This document shows positions 9,189-18,077 of a stretch of DNA of 64,000 bases, one piece after another. The stretch covers positions 237,987-301,986 of the forward strand of contig NZ_QMIK01000006.1 in assembly GCF_003316845.1 (NCBI RefSeq), read 5' to 3'. Position numbers and translations under genes: made by a program. Under the pieces are notes generated by a model. The model did not search any database. It saw only the letters and a list, made by a program, of their open reading frames with translations, and was not told the origin of the DNA. This DNA is from Cognataquiflexum aquatile. GTDB taxonomy: Bacteria; Bacteroidota; Bacteroidia; Cytophagales; Cyclobacteriaceae. The first letter of the stretch is position 1. Every line of letters begins with the position of its first letter.

Positions 9189-9695
9189 ATGGAAAGACGT
9201 GTTTTGGTTTTAAACTTGGATCATTCTCCTGTCGCTGTGGTGACTGTCCAAAAGGCCTTTGTCTTGACTTATCTGGAGAAAGTAAGTTGCCTGACTTTTT
9301 ATCAAGACCTGACCATCAGGACAGTGACCAAAACTTTCCAATACCCTGCCGTAATCAGATTGAATGAATATAAAAACATTCCCTACAAAGGTGTTTTGCT
9401 GAACAGGGCCAACATTTTCCGTAGAGACAGTCAGGAATGCCAATATTGCGGTTCCAAAAGGCAACTGACCCTTGACCATGTGGTGCCACGATCCAAAGGT
9501 GGTAAGTCCAACTGGGTCAATCTGGTCACAGCCTGTCACCGCTGTAATGTCTATAAAGGAGACAAAACCCCCGAGCAGGCAGGAATGCAGCTGAAATCCC
9601 AACCTTTCAAACCTAGCTTGGGGTATTTTTTGGCAGAATATGCAGAACGCCATGCCGAAGAATGGGTTCCTTACCTTGAGCTCAGGACAGTTTAG
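9189..9695 (+). CDS. HNH endonuclease family protein
   Basis: A 168-residue protein with a C-terminal HNH nuclease fold. It shows a first zinc pair CQYCG, the catalytic core LTLDHVVPRSKGG, an asparagine in NLVTACHRCN, and a second pair CHRC followed by NVYKGDKTP. The N-terminal half (RRVLVLNLDHSPVAVV) is the conserved extension of the group widespread as a single chromosomal gene in Bacteroidota; these are not linked to restriction systems. It follows smpB on the same strand after 55 bases. The cellular role is unknown, so I give no symbol. Confidence 0.88.
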   Translation: MERRVLVLNLDHSPVAVVTVQKAFVLTYLEKVSCLTFYQDLTIRTVTKTFQYPAVIRLNEYKNIPYKGVLLNRANIFRRDSQECQYCGSKRQLTLDHVVPRSKGGKSNWVNLVTACHRCNVYKGDKTPEQAGMQLKSQPFKPSLGYFLAEYAERHAEEWVPYLELRTV

Positions 9696-9788
9696 AGTGA
9701 TTTTTTAATCCGAGCAATTTTCTCTCTGATAAATTGACAAGGATAATGGAACAGTTATTGCCTTTTTGGAAAGTAAAAAAAGGCACCG

Positions 9789-12332
9789 ATGCGGCTTACA
9801 GGAAAATATCAGGTCAGGGGAAAGGTTGTCATTGGTTTTATCCTTGCATTCTTTTTGGTGTTGGGCATCAGCGCAGTGACCTATTTCAGCATCCGAAATC
9901 TCCTCGACACGGTCCAGGATCTCACCCGGCCAAATGAAAAACTCCAGCAGCTGAATGGCCTCATGGCGGATGTCTATGTGCTTGACATCAACAAAACAGA
10001 GCGCACTACGGACAAAGATTCTGTCTCCGAACTCACAAGAAAACGGGTCAAAGAAAGGCTTGAATGGCTAAAATCCAATTCCCTCGATTCAACCGAAATC
10101 CAGAACTACCAACAGGTCGGTCTGACTATTTCCGAATTGATGGTAGTTTTTGCCGGATTGGAAGAAGTGAGAAATTACCTTGCCAATAGAAATTTCAGTG
10201 CGGAGGCATTAAAAGGAATAGAGATCAGAATCAAAAGGCAGCAAGAACAGAGCGACATGCAGTTTTTGGGAAAACTCCGGACCAAAGATTTGCTTTCCTC
10301 ATTAAATCCAAAAGATACCAAAGCCGATTCAGATACCACAGGAACTGAAAAAACAGAACCCGAGGCGGAAGAGGGTTTTGACATCGGGAATGAATTACTA
10401 GAAATTGCCAAAGACATCAAAAAGTCAGGGACGGTTGTCGCGCCGCCGGTGCCCCCAAAATCCACCAACCAAGATTCAATCCTGCTCGTAATCCGCAAAT
10501 CTGTAGAGAGGATTTACAAAGATGAACAGCGCCTTCAAGACAGGTTTCTTAGGTTGGAAGAGAACCTGATCGAAAAGAATACAGATATTTTTTTTCAAAT
10601 CCAGCAAATGATTTCCAATCTTCAGAATGATTTATTGAAGGAATACAAAGTCCAAAACCGCTCTGCCTACAAGCTTACCTATACTGTCTCATGGATTTTG
10701 GGGATTTTGGTGTTTTTTGGGGTAGCCGGTTCTTTGGGTTTTGTATTTAGCATCCTCCAAGAAGTAGACAAAGCTGATTTATATGGGGAAAAATTAGAGG
10801 AAGCAAAAATGCGATCTGACAAACTAGCCAAGACCAAGCAGGAATTCCTTGCCAATATGAGCCATGAAATCAGAAACCCGCTTCATGCCATTCAGGGTTA
10901 CCAAAAAGCTTTGGAAAATTCTGATCTCCGCGGCCAACAAAAAGAGTTTGTCGAGAGAATAGGCTTTGCTTCCAATACCCTCATCGCTGTGGTAAATGAT
11001 ATTCTTGATTTTTCTAAGCTCGAAGCGGGGCAGGTTCAGGTGGTGAAAGAACCCTTTGAGGCAAAGGACTTTTTCCTTTCGATCAAGAGTTTTTTTGCAT
11101 TGAAGACCGAGCAAAAGGGCTTGTCTTTTCATTGGAACATTGACCTTCCCCAAGATCAATGGCTAGTTGGAGACCAATTGAGGATCAATCAGATCATGAA
11201 TAACCTTCTGGGAAACTCACTTAAATTTACCCAAAAAGGAGGAATTGTGGTCGACATCACTTGGGTAAAAAAGCATCTAGAAATTAAGATTGCTGATACA
11301 GGGATGGGAATGACGGCTGAAATCCGAAAAAACATATTCAAGGAATTTAACCAAGGCGATTCCGCCATCAACAGAAAGTTTGGTGGTACAGGTTTGGGCT
11401 TGGCGATTGTCAAGAAATTGATTGACAAACTGGGAGGGACCATTCAGGTATCAACTGAAGTTGATAAAGGCACCATTATTTCCTTTACAATACCCTGCGA
11501 GGTGATCGAACCTGTTTCCAAACAGTCCGAACATACTTTTGAATTTTCCCTTCAAGGATTAAGAATTCTGTTGGTAGATGATGACCCGCTAGGATTACAA
11601 TTGCTCAAACTGATCCTCGAAAGCCGCGGGGCAATGGTATCGGCAATACAGGGAGGGGCAGCGTTTGTGAGGGAATTTGTTGCTGATGAAATTGATATTG
11701 CCATCATTGACATTCAGATGCCTGAAGTCAGCGGATTGGAGGTGGCGAAAATATTAAGAGCCAATGAAAAATTCCTGACTTTGCCGATAATTGCCATGAC
11801 TGCCAATGTTTTTGTGGAGGAGGAAAGAAAAATAGAGGAAGCTGGATTTGACGGATTGATTTTAAAACCTTTCAAAGAAAATGAAATAGTCAACAAGATA
11901 GGATTGATGTTAGGCCTCACCCAAATAGCTTTTCGCCCGGAAAATCCCACAGAAAACCAAGTGGAGATAAAATCTGATTTGGAATCAATAGACTATGACC
12001 TGTCCGACCTGATGAAGTTTTGTATGGGAGACAGGGAAATGCTGATGGAAGTCCTTCAGGATTTTATAAGCGCTGCAAAGGAGGATGTAAGGGGTCTGAA
12101 TTTGGCTTTGGAAAAACCTGATTTTGGGAAAATACTCGAAATTGTCCATCGGATGTCCAGTCGGCTTGGACAGCTGAAAATTCCCTGCGCCAAATTGGCA
12201 ATAGAAATTGAGAGGGATTTAAAACTTGGAAAAACTGTCGAAACAATTGAATCGATCAGAGAATTGGCAAAAAATACCGCCGAGGTCATGGTAAAAATTC
12301 AGTCTGAATGGATGCCTGAACCCGCCAAATAA
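9789..12332 (+). CDS. Hybrid sensor histidine kinase with REC and Hpt domains
   Basis: An 847-residue inner-membrane phosphorelay protein. Membrane segments lie at about residues 12-34 and 298-325. Between them is a roughly 260-residue helical periplasmic sensor region with an acidic and proline-rich linker (about 175-225). The cytoplasmic part has a HisKA domain with phospho-His359 (NMSHEIRNPLHAIQ), a HATPase domain (NQIMNNLLGNSLKFT, DTGMG, GGTGLGLAIVKKL), a receiver with Asp641 (IAIIDIQMPE) and a C-terminal Hpt domain with His787 (EIVHRMSSRL). The architecture allows a full His-Asp-His relay to a separate regulator. The convergent sigma-54 regulator is the obvious partner. The signal is unknown. 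Confidence 0.92.
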   Translation: MRLTGKYQVRGKVVIGFILAFFLVLGISAVTYFSIRNLLDTVQDLTRPNEKLQQLNGLMADVYVLDINKTERTTDKDSVSELTRKRVKERLEWLKSNSLDSTEIQNYQQVGLTISELMVVFAGLEEVRNYLANRNFSAEALKGIEIRIKRQQEQSDMQFLGKLRTKDLLSSLNPKDTKADSDTTGTEKTEPEAEEGFDIGNELLEIAKDIKKSGTVVAPPVPPKSTNQDSILLVIRKSVERIYKDEQRLQDRFLRLEENLIEKNTDIFFQIQQMISNLQNDLLKEYKVQNRSAYKLTYTVSWILGILVFFGVAGSLGFVFSILQEVDKADLYGEKLEEAKMRSDKLAKTKQEFLANMSHEIRNPLHAIQGYQKALENSDLRGQQKEFVERIGFASNTLIAVVNDILDFSKLEAGQVQVVKEPFEAKDFFLSIKSFFALKTEQKGLSFHWNIDLPQDQWLVGDQLRINQIMNNLLGNSLKFTQKGGIVVDITWVKKHLEIKIADTGMGMTAEIRKNIFKEFNQGDSAINRKFGGTGLGLAIVKKLIDKLGGTIQVSTEVDKGTIISFTIPCEVIEPVSKQSEHTFEFSLQGLRILLVDDDPLGLQLLKLILESRGAMVSAIQGGAAFVREFVADEIDIAIIDIQMPEVSGLEVAKILRANEKFLTLPIIAMTANVFVEEERKIEEAGFDGLILKPFKENEIVNKIGLMLGLTQIAFRPENPTENQVEIKSDLESIDYDLSDLMKFCMGDREMLMEVLQDFISAAKEDVRGLNLALEKPDFGKILEIVHRMSSRLGQLKIPCAKLAIEIERDLKLGKTVETIESIRELAKNTAEVMVKIQSEWMPEPAK

Positions 12333-13667
12333 TTACTTCAGGCCGTATTTTTCCATTTTGTTATAGAGGGTTTTCCTGTCCATCCCAAGGACTTGGGAAG
12401 CTTTTGATTTATTGAATCTCACTTCCTTCAAAACCCTGTCAATCATTTCTTTTTCGTGGTTTACCAAATTGCTTTTGTAATCCAAAGCAGGCTCGTGGGA
12501 TTCAGGTTTGATTTCAAGTAAATCCTGAGGCAACAAATCTTTGCTGATCACTTTATTGCCACACAGTAAAACTGCTCGTCTGACGATATTTTTCAGTTCA
12601 CGGAGATTTCCGGGCCAGGCATATTCCATAAAAATCCTTTCCACCTCCGCATCAATCCCGGTGACATTTCTATCTAACTTCATGTTGCTTTGCTGGATAA
12701 AATGTGCGGTAAAAAGCTTGATGTCCTCTTTTCTTTTCCGCAAGGGCTGCAGGTTGATGGTGAATTCATTCAATCTATGGTAAAGGTCCTCTCTGAAATT
12801 ACCTTCCTGACTTCCTGACTTCAGTTCATCGTTGGTAGCGGCAATAATCCGAACATCTATTTCTGTTTCTTTGTTGGCTCCGATCTTGCGGATTTTCCTT
12901 TCTTCGATGGCCCTGAGCAGTTTGATCTGAATGTCATAACCAAGGTTACCAACCTCATCCAAGAATATAGTGCCCCCATTGGCCTGCTCAAAATGACCGG
13001 TTTTATTGTCCAAAGCTCCGGTAAAAGATCCTTTGACATGACCAAAAAGCTCACTTCCTGCAAGTTCCGAAGACAAGGCTCCACAATCAATCGCCACAAA
13101 AGGACTGTCTTTGCGATTTGAATTTTGATGGATTTTCTTGGCTATATATTCTTTTCCGGTTCCTGTTTCTCCCAAAACCAGCACACTAAGGTCGGTAGGT
13201 GCGACAAGGCTGATGAATTCCTCCAATTTGGAGGCATTGGCGCTGCTCCCTTTGACATAGTCCTGTTCTTTTTTTTCAGCAACAGGCAATTGGGGTTTTG
13301 ATTCAACGGGTCCTGATAAGGCCTCTTTGACAGTGACGAGCAACTCATCAGGATTGATGGGTTTGGTGATGTATTCGAAGGCCCCCATTTTCATCGCCTT
13401 CACTGCGATTCTGATATCGGAATAATTCGTAATCAGGATGACATTGATTTCGGGGTTTTTCTTGATGGATTGCTCCAATAGTTCCAATCCATTTCCGTCA
13501 GGAAGCCGGTAATCCGTAATGATGAGTTGTGGCCAACCGGATTGGAAAATGGGTACGGCTTGGGCCAAACTGTTGACTGATTGGACCTCAAGGTTATTTT
13601 TTTCTAAAAAATTCCGGATAATCCGGGAATATGTCATGTCATCCTCTATCAAAAGTACCTTTTGCAT
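12333..13667 (-). CDS. Sigma-54-dependent response regulator, NtrC family
   Basis: A 444-residue transcription activator. It has a receiver domain with Asp52 (LIITDYRLPDG), a central AAA+ domain with Walker A GETGTGKEYIAKK, the sigma-54 contact loop as GSFTGA (usual form GAFTGA) and Walker B GGTIFLDEV, and a C-terminal Fis-type helix-turn-helix (NKSKASQVLGMDRKTLYNK). The ATG at 13667 starts exactly at the receiver (MQKVLLIEDD); a 15-codon open extension upstream is ignored. Its stop codon directly abuts the stop of the hybrid kinase, with no base between. A sigma-54-type promoter with upstream repeats lies about 600 bp upstream, before the small exported protein, and is a likely target. Confidence 0.94.
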   Translation of the reverse strand: MQKVLLIEDDMTYSRIIRNFLEKNNLEVQSVNSLAQAVPIFQSGWPQLIITDYRLPDGNGLELLEQSIKKNPEINVILITNYSDIRIAVKAMKMGAFEYITKPINPDELLVTVKEALSGPVESKPQLPVAEKKEQDYVKGSSANASKLEEFISLVAPTDLSVLVLGETGTGKEYIAKKIHQNSNRKDSPFVAIDCGALSSELAGSELFGHVKGSFTGALDNKTGHFEQANGGTIFLDEVGNLGYDIQIKLLRAIEERKIRKIGANKETEIDVRIIAATNDELKSGSQEGNFREDLYHRLNEFTINLQPLRKRKEDIKLFTAHFIQQSNMKLDRNVTGIDAEVERIFMEYAWPGNLRELKNIVRRAVLLCGNKVISKDLLPQDLLEIKPESHEPALDYKSNLVNHEKEMIDRVLKEVRFNKSKASQVLGMDRKTLYNKMEKYGLK

Positions 13668-13701
13668 CTCTTTCCGTTCTTCGTTCGACGGGGAGTATAA
13701 C

Positions 13702-13731
13702 AAAAAAAGCACCAGAATATTTCCGGTGCTT
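13702..13731 (-). terminator. Intrinsic terminator after the PepSY-like gene
   Basis: On the minus strand a stem of about 10 bp (13730-13721 with 13717-13708, one mismatch) is followed by a run of seven T. It lies between the small exported protein gene and the regulator gene, so the two are probably separate transcripts. Confidence 0.8.
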
Positions 13732-13756
13732 TTAAATCTGACAAATTTAAGATTGA

Positions 13757-14080
13757 TTAGTCTTCAATCACTTCTCCTAGGGCAGTATATTTTTTGACAA
13801 GTTCTTGGCCCTCGTTGTCAAATTTGATTACGAAATGGCTTGCTGCGTCGTCGCTAACTTTCCAGGCTTCGCTGATTTTCAAAGCTTTCAAAGCTATGTC
13901 TTTTTCAATCGCTTCCTTCACAGGAACCGGAAGATCGGCAGGATCAACTTTCACTTTTTCTGATTCCTGAGAAACTTTCATTTCAGTTATTAGACTTGAA
14001 GCGGTGGTAGAGTTTGCCATCAAAGGAGCAGTTGCCATTCCAATAACAAACATTGCGGGGATAATAAATCGGGTTTTCAT
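13757..14080 (-). CDS. Small exported PepSY-like protein
   Basis: A 107-residue protein with an N-terminal signal peptide (TRFIIPAMFVIGMATAPLMA, cleavage near residue 22) and a roughly 60-residue mature domain. The pattern LPVPVKEAIEKD, then ALKISEAWKV, then HFVIKFDNEGQEL resembles the PepSY-like periplasmic domains common in Bacteroidota; this is a fold-level guess. It would act in the periplasm or at the surface. It has its own terminator and lies downstream of a sigma-54-type promoter, so it may be an output of the neighbouring two-component system. Confidence 0.72.
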   Translation of the reverse strand: MKTRFIIPAMFVIGMATAPLMANSTTASSLITEMKVSQESEKVKVDPADLPVPVKEAIEKDIALKALKISEAWKVSDDAASHFVIKFDNEGQELVKKYTALGEVIED

Positions 14081-14280
14081 AATAATTTGGTTTAGTTAAA
14101 ATTGATAATTGGTTTTGTTTAATTTTTGGATTGCTATCTCTTGCTTTTGGCATGGAAATAGACAACTCTGTTTTTTTGAAGCGTGATTCAGTTTCAAATT
14201 TCCGGTGCATTGCTTTCCTGTTGTCAGGATGACTTTGCCGGTTTTGAAGTTTTTGATTTCCGTTTCATGTTTACCCTATT

Positions 14281-14296
14281 TGCACATGTCGTGCCA
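14281..14296 (-). promoter_or_regulatory. Sigma-54 (-24/-12) promoter candidate
   Basis: The minus strand reads TGGCACGACATGTGCA against the consensus TGGCACG-N4-TTGCA. Only one base differs, and the GG and GC pairs have the required 10-base gap (GG at 14295-14294, GC at 14283-14282). Transcription would begin near 14270, giving a leader of about 190 bases to the PepSY-like gene. The neighbouring regulator is of the sigma-54-activating type. Confidence 0.68.
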
Positions 14297-14342
14297 AGGG
14301 GAAAAAGGGCCTTATTTGGTCATAAACAGTGATTCTATTCTT

Positions 14343-14385
14343 CAAAAGTGGGGAATCATTACACAAAGTGGGGAATAATTCCCCA
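14343..14385. promoter_or_regulatory. Repeated GTGGGGAAT sites, enhancer-like
   Basis: CAAAAGTGGGGAAT (14343-14356) is repeated as CAAAGTGGGGAAT (14364-14376). The second copy is half of a dyad TGGGGAAT-A-ATTCCCCA (14369-14385). The sites are about 20 bases apart and lie roughly 80-110 bp upstream of the predicted sigma-54 start, the usual place for an NtrC-type activator. Confidence 0.6.
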
Positions 14386-14701
14386 AACTGAGGGTGAAAC
14401 AATCCTATTTGGTCGGGTTGGGTTGGCTCAAAATGCAGGTCATTCTTAAATCCGCTTAGGTTTAGTTGACTTCTCACGGTTTAGATCATCTTTGTTTTTA
14501 GAATCCAAAAAGTGTAAGGAAGAATGGTATTTGAAAATCTGATATTTTGGACAAAGAATACCCAAAAAAATAAAAAATTGGGTCCGTGGTTTTTTCTGTG
14601 GAAGCCAACAAAATATTATATAACCGAACTTTTTTTACTTCCATAAACTTCTAAAAAAGATTTACCTTTACATTTCCAGAAATTACTCGTGTACAAAACC
14701 A

Positions 14702-16585
14702 ATGAGTGACCAAATCAAACATGAATGTGGTATTGCGATGATCAGGCTTCGAAAGGAGCCACAATACTACATCGAGAAGTACGGTTCGCCGCTATATGCC
14801 CCCAACAGGTTGTACGTCCTGATGCAAAAGCAGATCAACAGAGGTCAAGACGGCGCGGGAGTTGCCAACATCAAGCTTGACACCAAACCCGGCACACGAT
14901 ATATCAGTAGGTACCGGTCTATAGAACCCCAAGCTGTCAATTATATCTTTGACAAAATTTATAAGAAATACAAGAAGGCCAAAAAACTGGGCGGGAAGAA
15001 GGGGATGAACAATGCCCAATGGTTGAAAGAAAACGTGGCTTTTTCAGGAGAAGTATGGTTGGGACACCTCAGATATGGAACCCACGGAGAAAACAGCATC
15101 GAAACCTGTCACCCTTTTTTGAAGCAAAACAACTGGAGGAGCCGAAACCTCGTCATGGCAGGGAATTTCAACATGACCAACGTGGAGGAATTGTTCAGCA
15201 AATTGGTACAGCTTGGACAGCACCCTAAAGAAAAAACGGATACCGTCACCGTCATGGAAAAAGTCGGTCACTTTTTGGACGAAGAAAACCAGCGGATTTT
15301 TGACAAATATAAACATCAATATTCCAACGAACAGATTACTGCTGTCATAGAAAATGAAATCGATGTTGCACGCATCCTCAAAAGGTCCTGCAGGGATTTT
15401 GATGGAGGATATGCCATGGCGGGAATAATCGGCAACGGTTCAAGTTTTGTCGTCCGCGATCCTTCAGGAATCCGGCCGGCATACTATTATGCAGATGAGG
15501 AAATTGTCGTGGTTGCTTCCGAAAAGCCTGCCATCAAATCCGCGTTCAATGTAGATTACAAGCAAATCAAAGAAATCAAACCCGGCCATGCCCTGGTAAT
15601 CAATAAAGATGGTTCCTACGCAGAGCATGAAATCCTTCCTGCAAGAGAAAAGAAATCCTGCAGTTTTGAAAGGATATATTTCTCAAGGGGAACAGACCCT
15701 GATATTTACAGAGAAAGAAAAGCACTTGGCCGCGCACTTGTGCCCCAGGTTTTGAAAGCTATAGATTTTGACCTCAAGAACAGTGTATTTTCCTACATCC
15801 CAAATACTGCGGAAACAGCCTTTTTGGGCATGATCGAAGGGCTCGAGGATTACCTGAGTGCCAAAAGGAGGGAAGTGCTCCTGGAAGGAAAGCCTCATTT
15901 GGAGGATCTGGAGGAGCTTCTCAACTTCCGTCCAAGGGTAGAAAAACTCGTCAGCAAGGACGTCAAATTGAGGACTTTTATTACCAATGATTCCGACAGG
16001 GATGCCATGGTGGCCAATGTATATGACACCACCTACGAAGTCGTCAGGGCGGGACTTGATACCTTGGTGGTCATCGATGACAGTATTGTGAGAGGAACTA
16101 CTTTGGAAAAAAGCATATTGACCACATTGGACAAACTCAATCCCAAGCGGATCATCATCGTGTCCTCAGCTCCCCAGATCCGTTTCCCGGACTGCTACGG
16201 TATTGATATGTCTAAGTTAAGAGAGTTTATCGCTTTCCGTGCGACAGTGGAATTGCTTAAAGACAAAGGCATGAGCTATTTGTTGGATGAGGTTTATGAG
16301 AAGTGCAATACCAATCAGATTTTGACAGAAAACTATGTAAAGGCACTTTATGAGCCATTTACCGATCAGGAGATTTCAGATAAAGTAGCCGATATCATCA
16401 CCACCGACGACATCCATGCGGAGGTAAAAGTCCTCTACCAAACAGTCGACAACTTACATAAATGCATCCCGGACCATTCAGGAGATTGGTATTTTACAGG
16501 CGACTTTCCAACTTCAGGAGGAATGCGCGTAGTAAATAGGGCTTTTGCCAATTACATGGAAGGAAAAGTGGTCAGGGCATACTGA
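14702..16585 (+). CDS. purF: Amidophosphoribosyltransferase, long Bacteroidota form
   Basis: Catalyses the first committed step of purine synthesis, PRPP plus glutamine to phosphoribosylamine. The N-terminal glutaminase nucleophile is Cys9 (KHECGIAMIRL), preceded by eight residues that may be processed. NRGQDGAGVANI and GEVWLGHLRYGTHG follow. The PRPP-binding motif VVIDDSIVRGTTLEKS lies at about residue 460. The protein has 627 residues against about 500 in the E. coli type. The extra length is spread through a basic insert (about residues 85-105, YKKYKKAKKLGGKKG), the middle and the C terminus; this matches a longer group I recall from Bacteroidota. It is transcribed alone or with the M42 peptidase. 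Confidence 0.88.
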   Translation: MSDQIKHECGIAMIRLRKEPQYYIEKYGSPLYAPNRLYVLMQKQINRGQDGAGVANIKLDTKPGTRYISRYRSIEPQAVNYIFDKIYKKYKKAKKLGGKKGMNNAQWLKENVAFSGEVWLGHLRYGTHGENSIETCHPFLKQNNWRSRNLVMAGNFNMTNVEELFSKLVQLGQHPKEKTDTVTVMEKVGHFLDEENQRIFDKYKHQYSNEQITAVIENEIDVARILKRSCRDFDGGYAMAGIIGNGSSFVVRDPSGIRPAYYYADEEIVVVASEKPAIKSAFNVDYKQIKEIKPGHALVINKDGSYAEHEILPAREKKSCSFERIYFSRGTDPDIYRERKALGRALVPQVLKAIDFDLKNSVFSYIPNTAETAFLGMIEGLEDYLSAKRREVLLEGKPHLEDLEELLNFRPRVEKLVSKDVKLRTFITNDSDRDAMVANVYDTTYEVVRAGLDTLVVIDDSIVRGTTLEKSILTTLDKLNPKRIIIVSSAPQIRFPDCYGIDMSKLREFIAFRATVELLKDKGMSYLLDEVYEKCNTNQILTENYVKALYEPFTDQEISDKVADIITTDDIHAEVKVLYQTVDNLHKCIPDHSGDWYFTGDFPTSGGMRVVNRAFANYMEGKVVRAY

Positions 16586-16604
16586 TCATTACCAATATTT
16601 AATC

Positions 16605-16657
16605 CAATGACCAAACTTCAAGTCCCCAAAGCACTTGTTTTTGGTCATTGTTTGTTT
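16605..16657 (+). terminator. Hairpin after purF, possible terminator
   Basis: CAATGACCAAA (16605-16615) and TTTGGTCATTG (16640-16650) form a perfect 11-bp stem with a 24-base loop, followed by TTTGTTT. The loop is long for an intrinsic terminator, but the position just after purF fits. Confidence 0.5.
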
Positions 16658-16689
16658 AATTTAAATTCATCTTTATCAAACCCATAATC

Positions 16690-17742
16690 ATGGAAGTCAA
16701 TGTACCCTTGCTAAAACAGATTTGTGAAATCGCCGGTGCTCCGGGATTTGAAAAAAGAATCAGGGATATGGTCATCGAATTGGTGTCCCCTCTTGCAGAC
16801 GAGGTCATGACGGACAACATGGGCAGCGTCATAGCCATCAAAAAATCCAAGAAAAATCCCGATTCCAAAAGAGTGATGGTGGCTGCACATATGGATGAAA
16901 TCGGATTTATCGTCACCCATATTGATGACAAAGGATTTGTGAGATTCCATGTTTTGGGAGGTTTTGACCCCAAGACCCTGACCGCCCAGCGTGTTATCGT
17001 CCACGGCAAAAAGGATTTGGTGGGTGTCATGGGGAGTAAACCCATCCATGTCATGACCGCTGACGAAAAGAATAAACTGCCTCAGATCACTGACTTTTTT
17101 ATTGACTTGGGCATGGAAAAAGAGGAAGTGGAGAAGTACGTAACCATAGGAAATCCCATCACGAGAGATAGGGAACTGATAGAAATGGGAGCCTGTGTCA
17201 ACTGCAAATCCATTGACAACAGGGTAGCGGTTTTTATACTTTTAGAGACCTTGAGGGTATTGGACAATCCGGCCTATGATGTGTATGCCACTTTTACAGT
17301 GCAGGAAGAAGTAGGTATCCGTGGCGCAAATGTTGCAGCACATGGTATCAATCCTGATTTTGGGATAGCATTGGATACAACCATTGCCTTTGATGTACCG
17401 GGAGCACAACCTCACGAAAAAGTCACCGAATTGGGTAAAGGAACTGCCATCAAAATCATGGATGCTTCGACCATCTGCGATTATAGGATGGTGGCTTTTA
17501 TGAAGCATACCGCCGATCAGCATCAGATCAAATGGCAACCTGAAATCCTAACTGCAGGAGGTACAGATACCGCCGGAGTGCAGCGTATGGGCAAGCAGGG
17601 GGCTATCGCCGGTGCGATTTCCATACCGACACGTCACCTGCATCAGGTCATAGAAATGGCCCACAAAGAAGATATCTCCAACAGTATCCAACTTCTGAAG
17701 GCTTGCTTGGAGGACATCGATGGCTTTGATTGGAGTCATTGA
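16690..17742 (+). CDS. M42 family metallopeptidase
   Basis: A cytoplasmic co-catalytic zinc aminopeptidase of 350 residues, the usual family length. Metal and catalytic motifs are visible: VAAHMDEIGFIV (first ligand His), SIDNRVAVF (bridging Asp), TVQEEVGIRGA (catalytic Glu pair), ALDTTIAFDVPG (Asp ligand), and TAGGTDTAGVQ followed by IPTRHLHQVIEMA (last His). Relatives cleave N-terminal residues from short peptides and form large tetrahedral shells; some are annotated as glutamyl aminopeptidase or endoglucanase, the latter historically in error. It is followed by a good terminator. Confidence 0.93.
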   Translation: MEVNVPLLKQICEIAGAPGFEKRIRDMVIELVSPLADEVMTDNMGSVIAIKKSKKNPDSKRVMVAAHMDEIGFIVTHIDDKGFVRFHVLGGFDPKTLTAQRVIVHGKKDLVGVMGSKPIHVMTADEKNKLPQITDFFIDLGMEKEEVEKYVTIGNPITRDRELIEMGACVNCKSIDNRVAVFILLETLRVLDNPAYDVYATFTVQEEVGIRGANVAAHGINPDFGIALDTTIAFDVPGAQPHEKVTELGKGTAIKIMDASTICDYRMVAFMKHTADQHQIKWQPEILTAGGTDTAGVQRMGKQGAIAGAISIPTRHLHQVIEMAHKEDISNSIQLLKACLEDIDGFDWSH

Positions 17743-17773
17743 GAAGGTAAAACATAAAATGAATTTCCATTCC

Positions 17774-17803
17774 GAGGTCTGATTTTTCAGACCTCTTTTT
17801 TTT
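17774..17803 (+). terminator. Intrinsic terminator after the M42 peptidase
   Basis: GAGGTCTG (17774-17781) and CAGACCTC (17788-17795) form a perfect 8-bp stem with a 6-base loop, followed by eight T. Confidence 0.88.
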
Positions 17804-17813
17804 CTTAAAAAAT

Positions 17814-17999
17814 TAAATGTTTGTACACAATTATGCCAGTAGATTGGATATCCATTTAAATTTTTGTCTGCAGACTGAAATATCCGGTACATCCCTGCCC
17901 GACGAGAGGCGGGGGTCTTCCGACTTCCTCCCGATAGCTATCGGGATCCGTCCCCATGAAGAAGAATATAGGGTTACTGGCAAAGAAGCGTATATCATG
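17814..17999. repeat. Dispersed repeat, copy A
   Basis: The longest of three related copies. Its core is bounded by TGCCAGTA (17834-17841) and TACTGGCA (17975-17982), a perfect 8-bp inverted pair, giving 149 bp. It carries two insertions missing in copy C: a 20-base hairpin (17894-17913, CCTGCCC...GGCGGG) and an 18-base perfect palindrome TCCCGATAGCTATCGGGA (17929-17946). There is no transposase; it looks like a non-autonomous element or a recombination-prone repeat. Confidence 0.8.
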
Positions 18000-18077
18000 A
18001 AAAATTATTCTCTTTCATTCAAAAACAAAATCTAAGGATTTAGATTATAATAAGTCACAAGCGATATAAATTAAGAT

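Larger units (their letters stand above)
14081..14701. other. Intergenic region between the PepSY-like gene and purF
   Basis: It holds the sigma-54-type promoter and the enhancer-like repeats on the PepSY-like side. The purF-proximal 250 bases are AT-rich with no hairpin or clear box I can defend. No gene is visible. Confidence 0.6.

Noticed and set aside
13668..13712. Fifteen-codon upstream extension of the response regulator
   Set aside because: The receiver domain starts exactly at the internal ATG (MQKVLLIEDD), and the extension overlaps the region of the preceding terminator.
17548..17999. Open frames within repeat copies A, B and C (for example MYRIFQSADKNL)
   Set aside because: The copies do not keep the same frame: in copy C the downstream half is read in another frame, so no protein is conserved.
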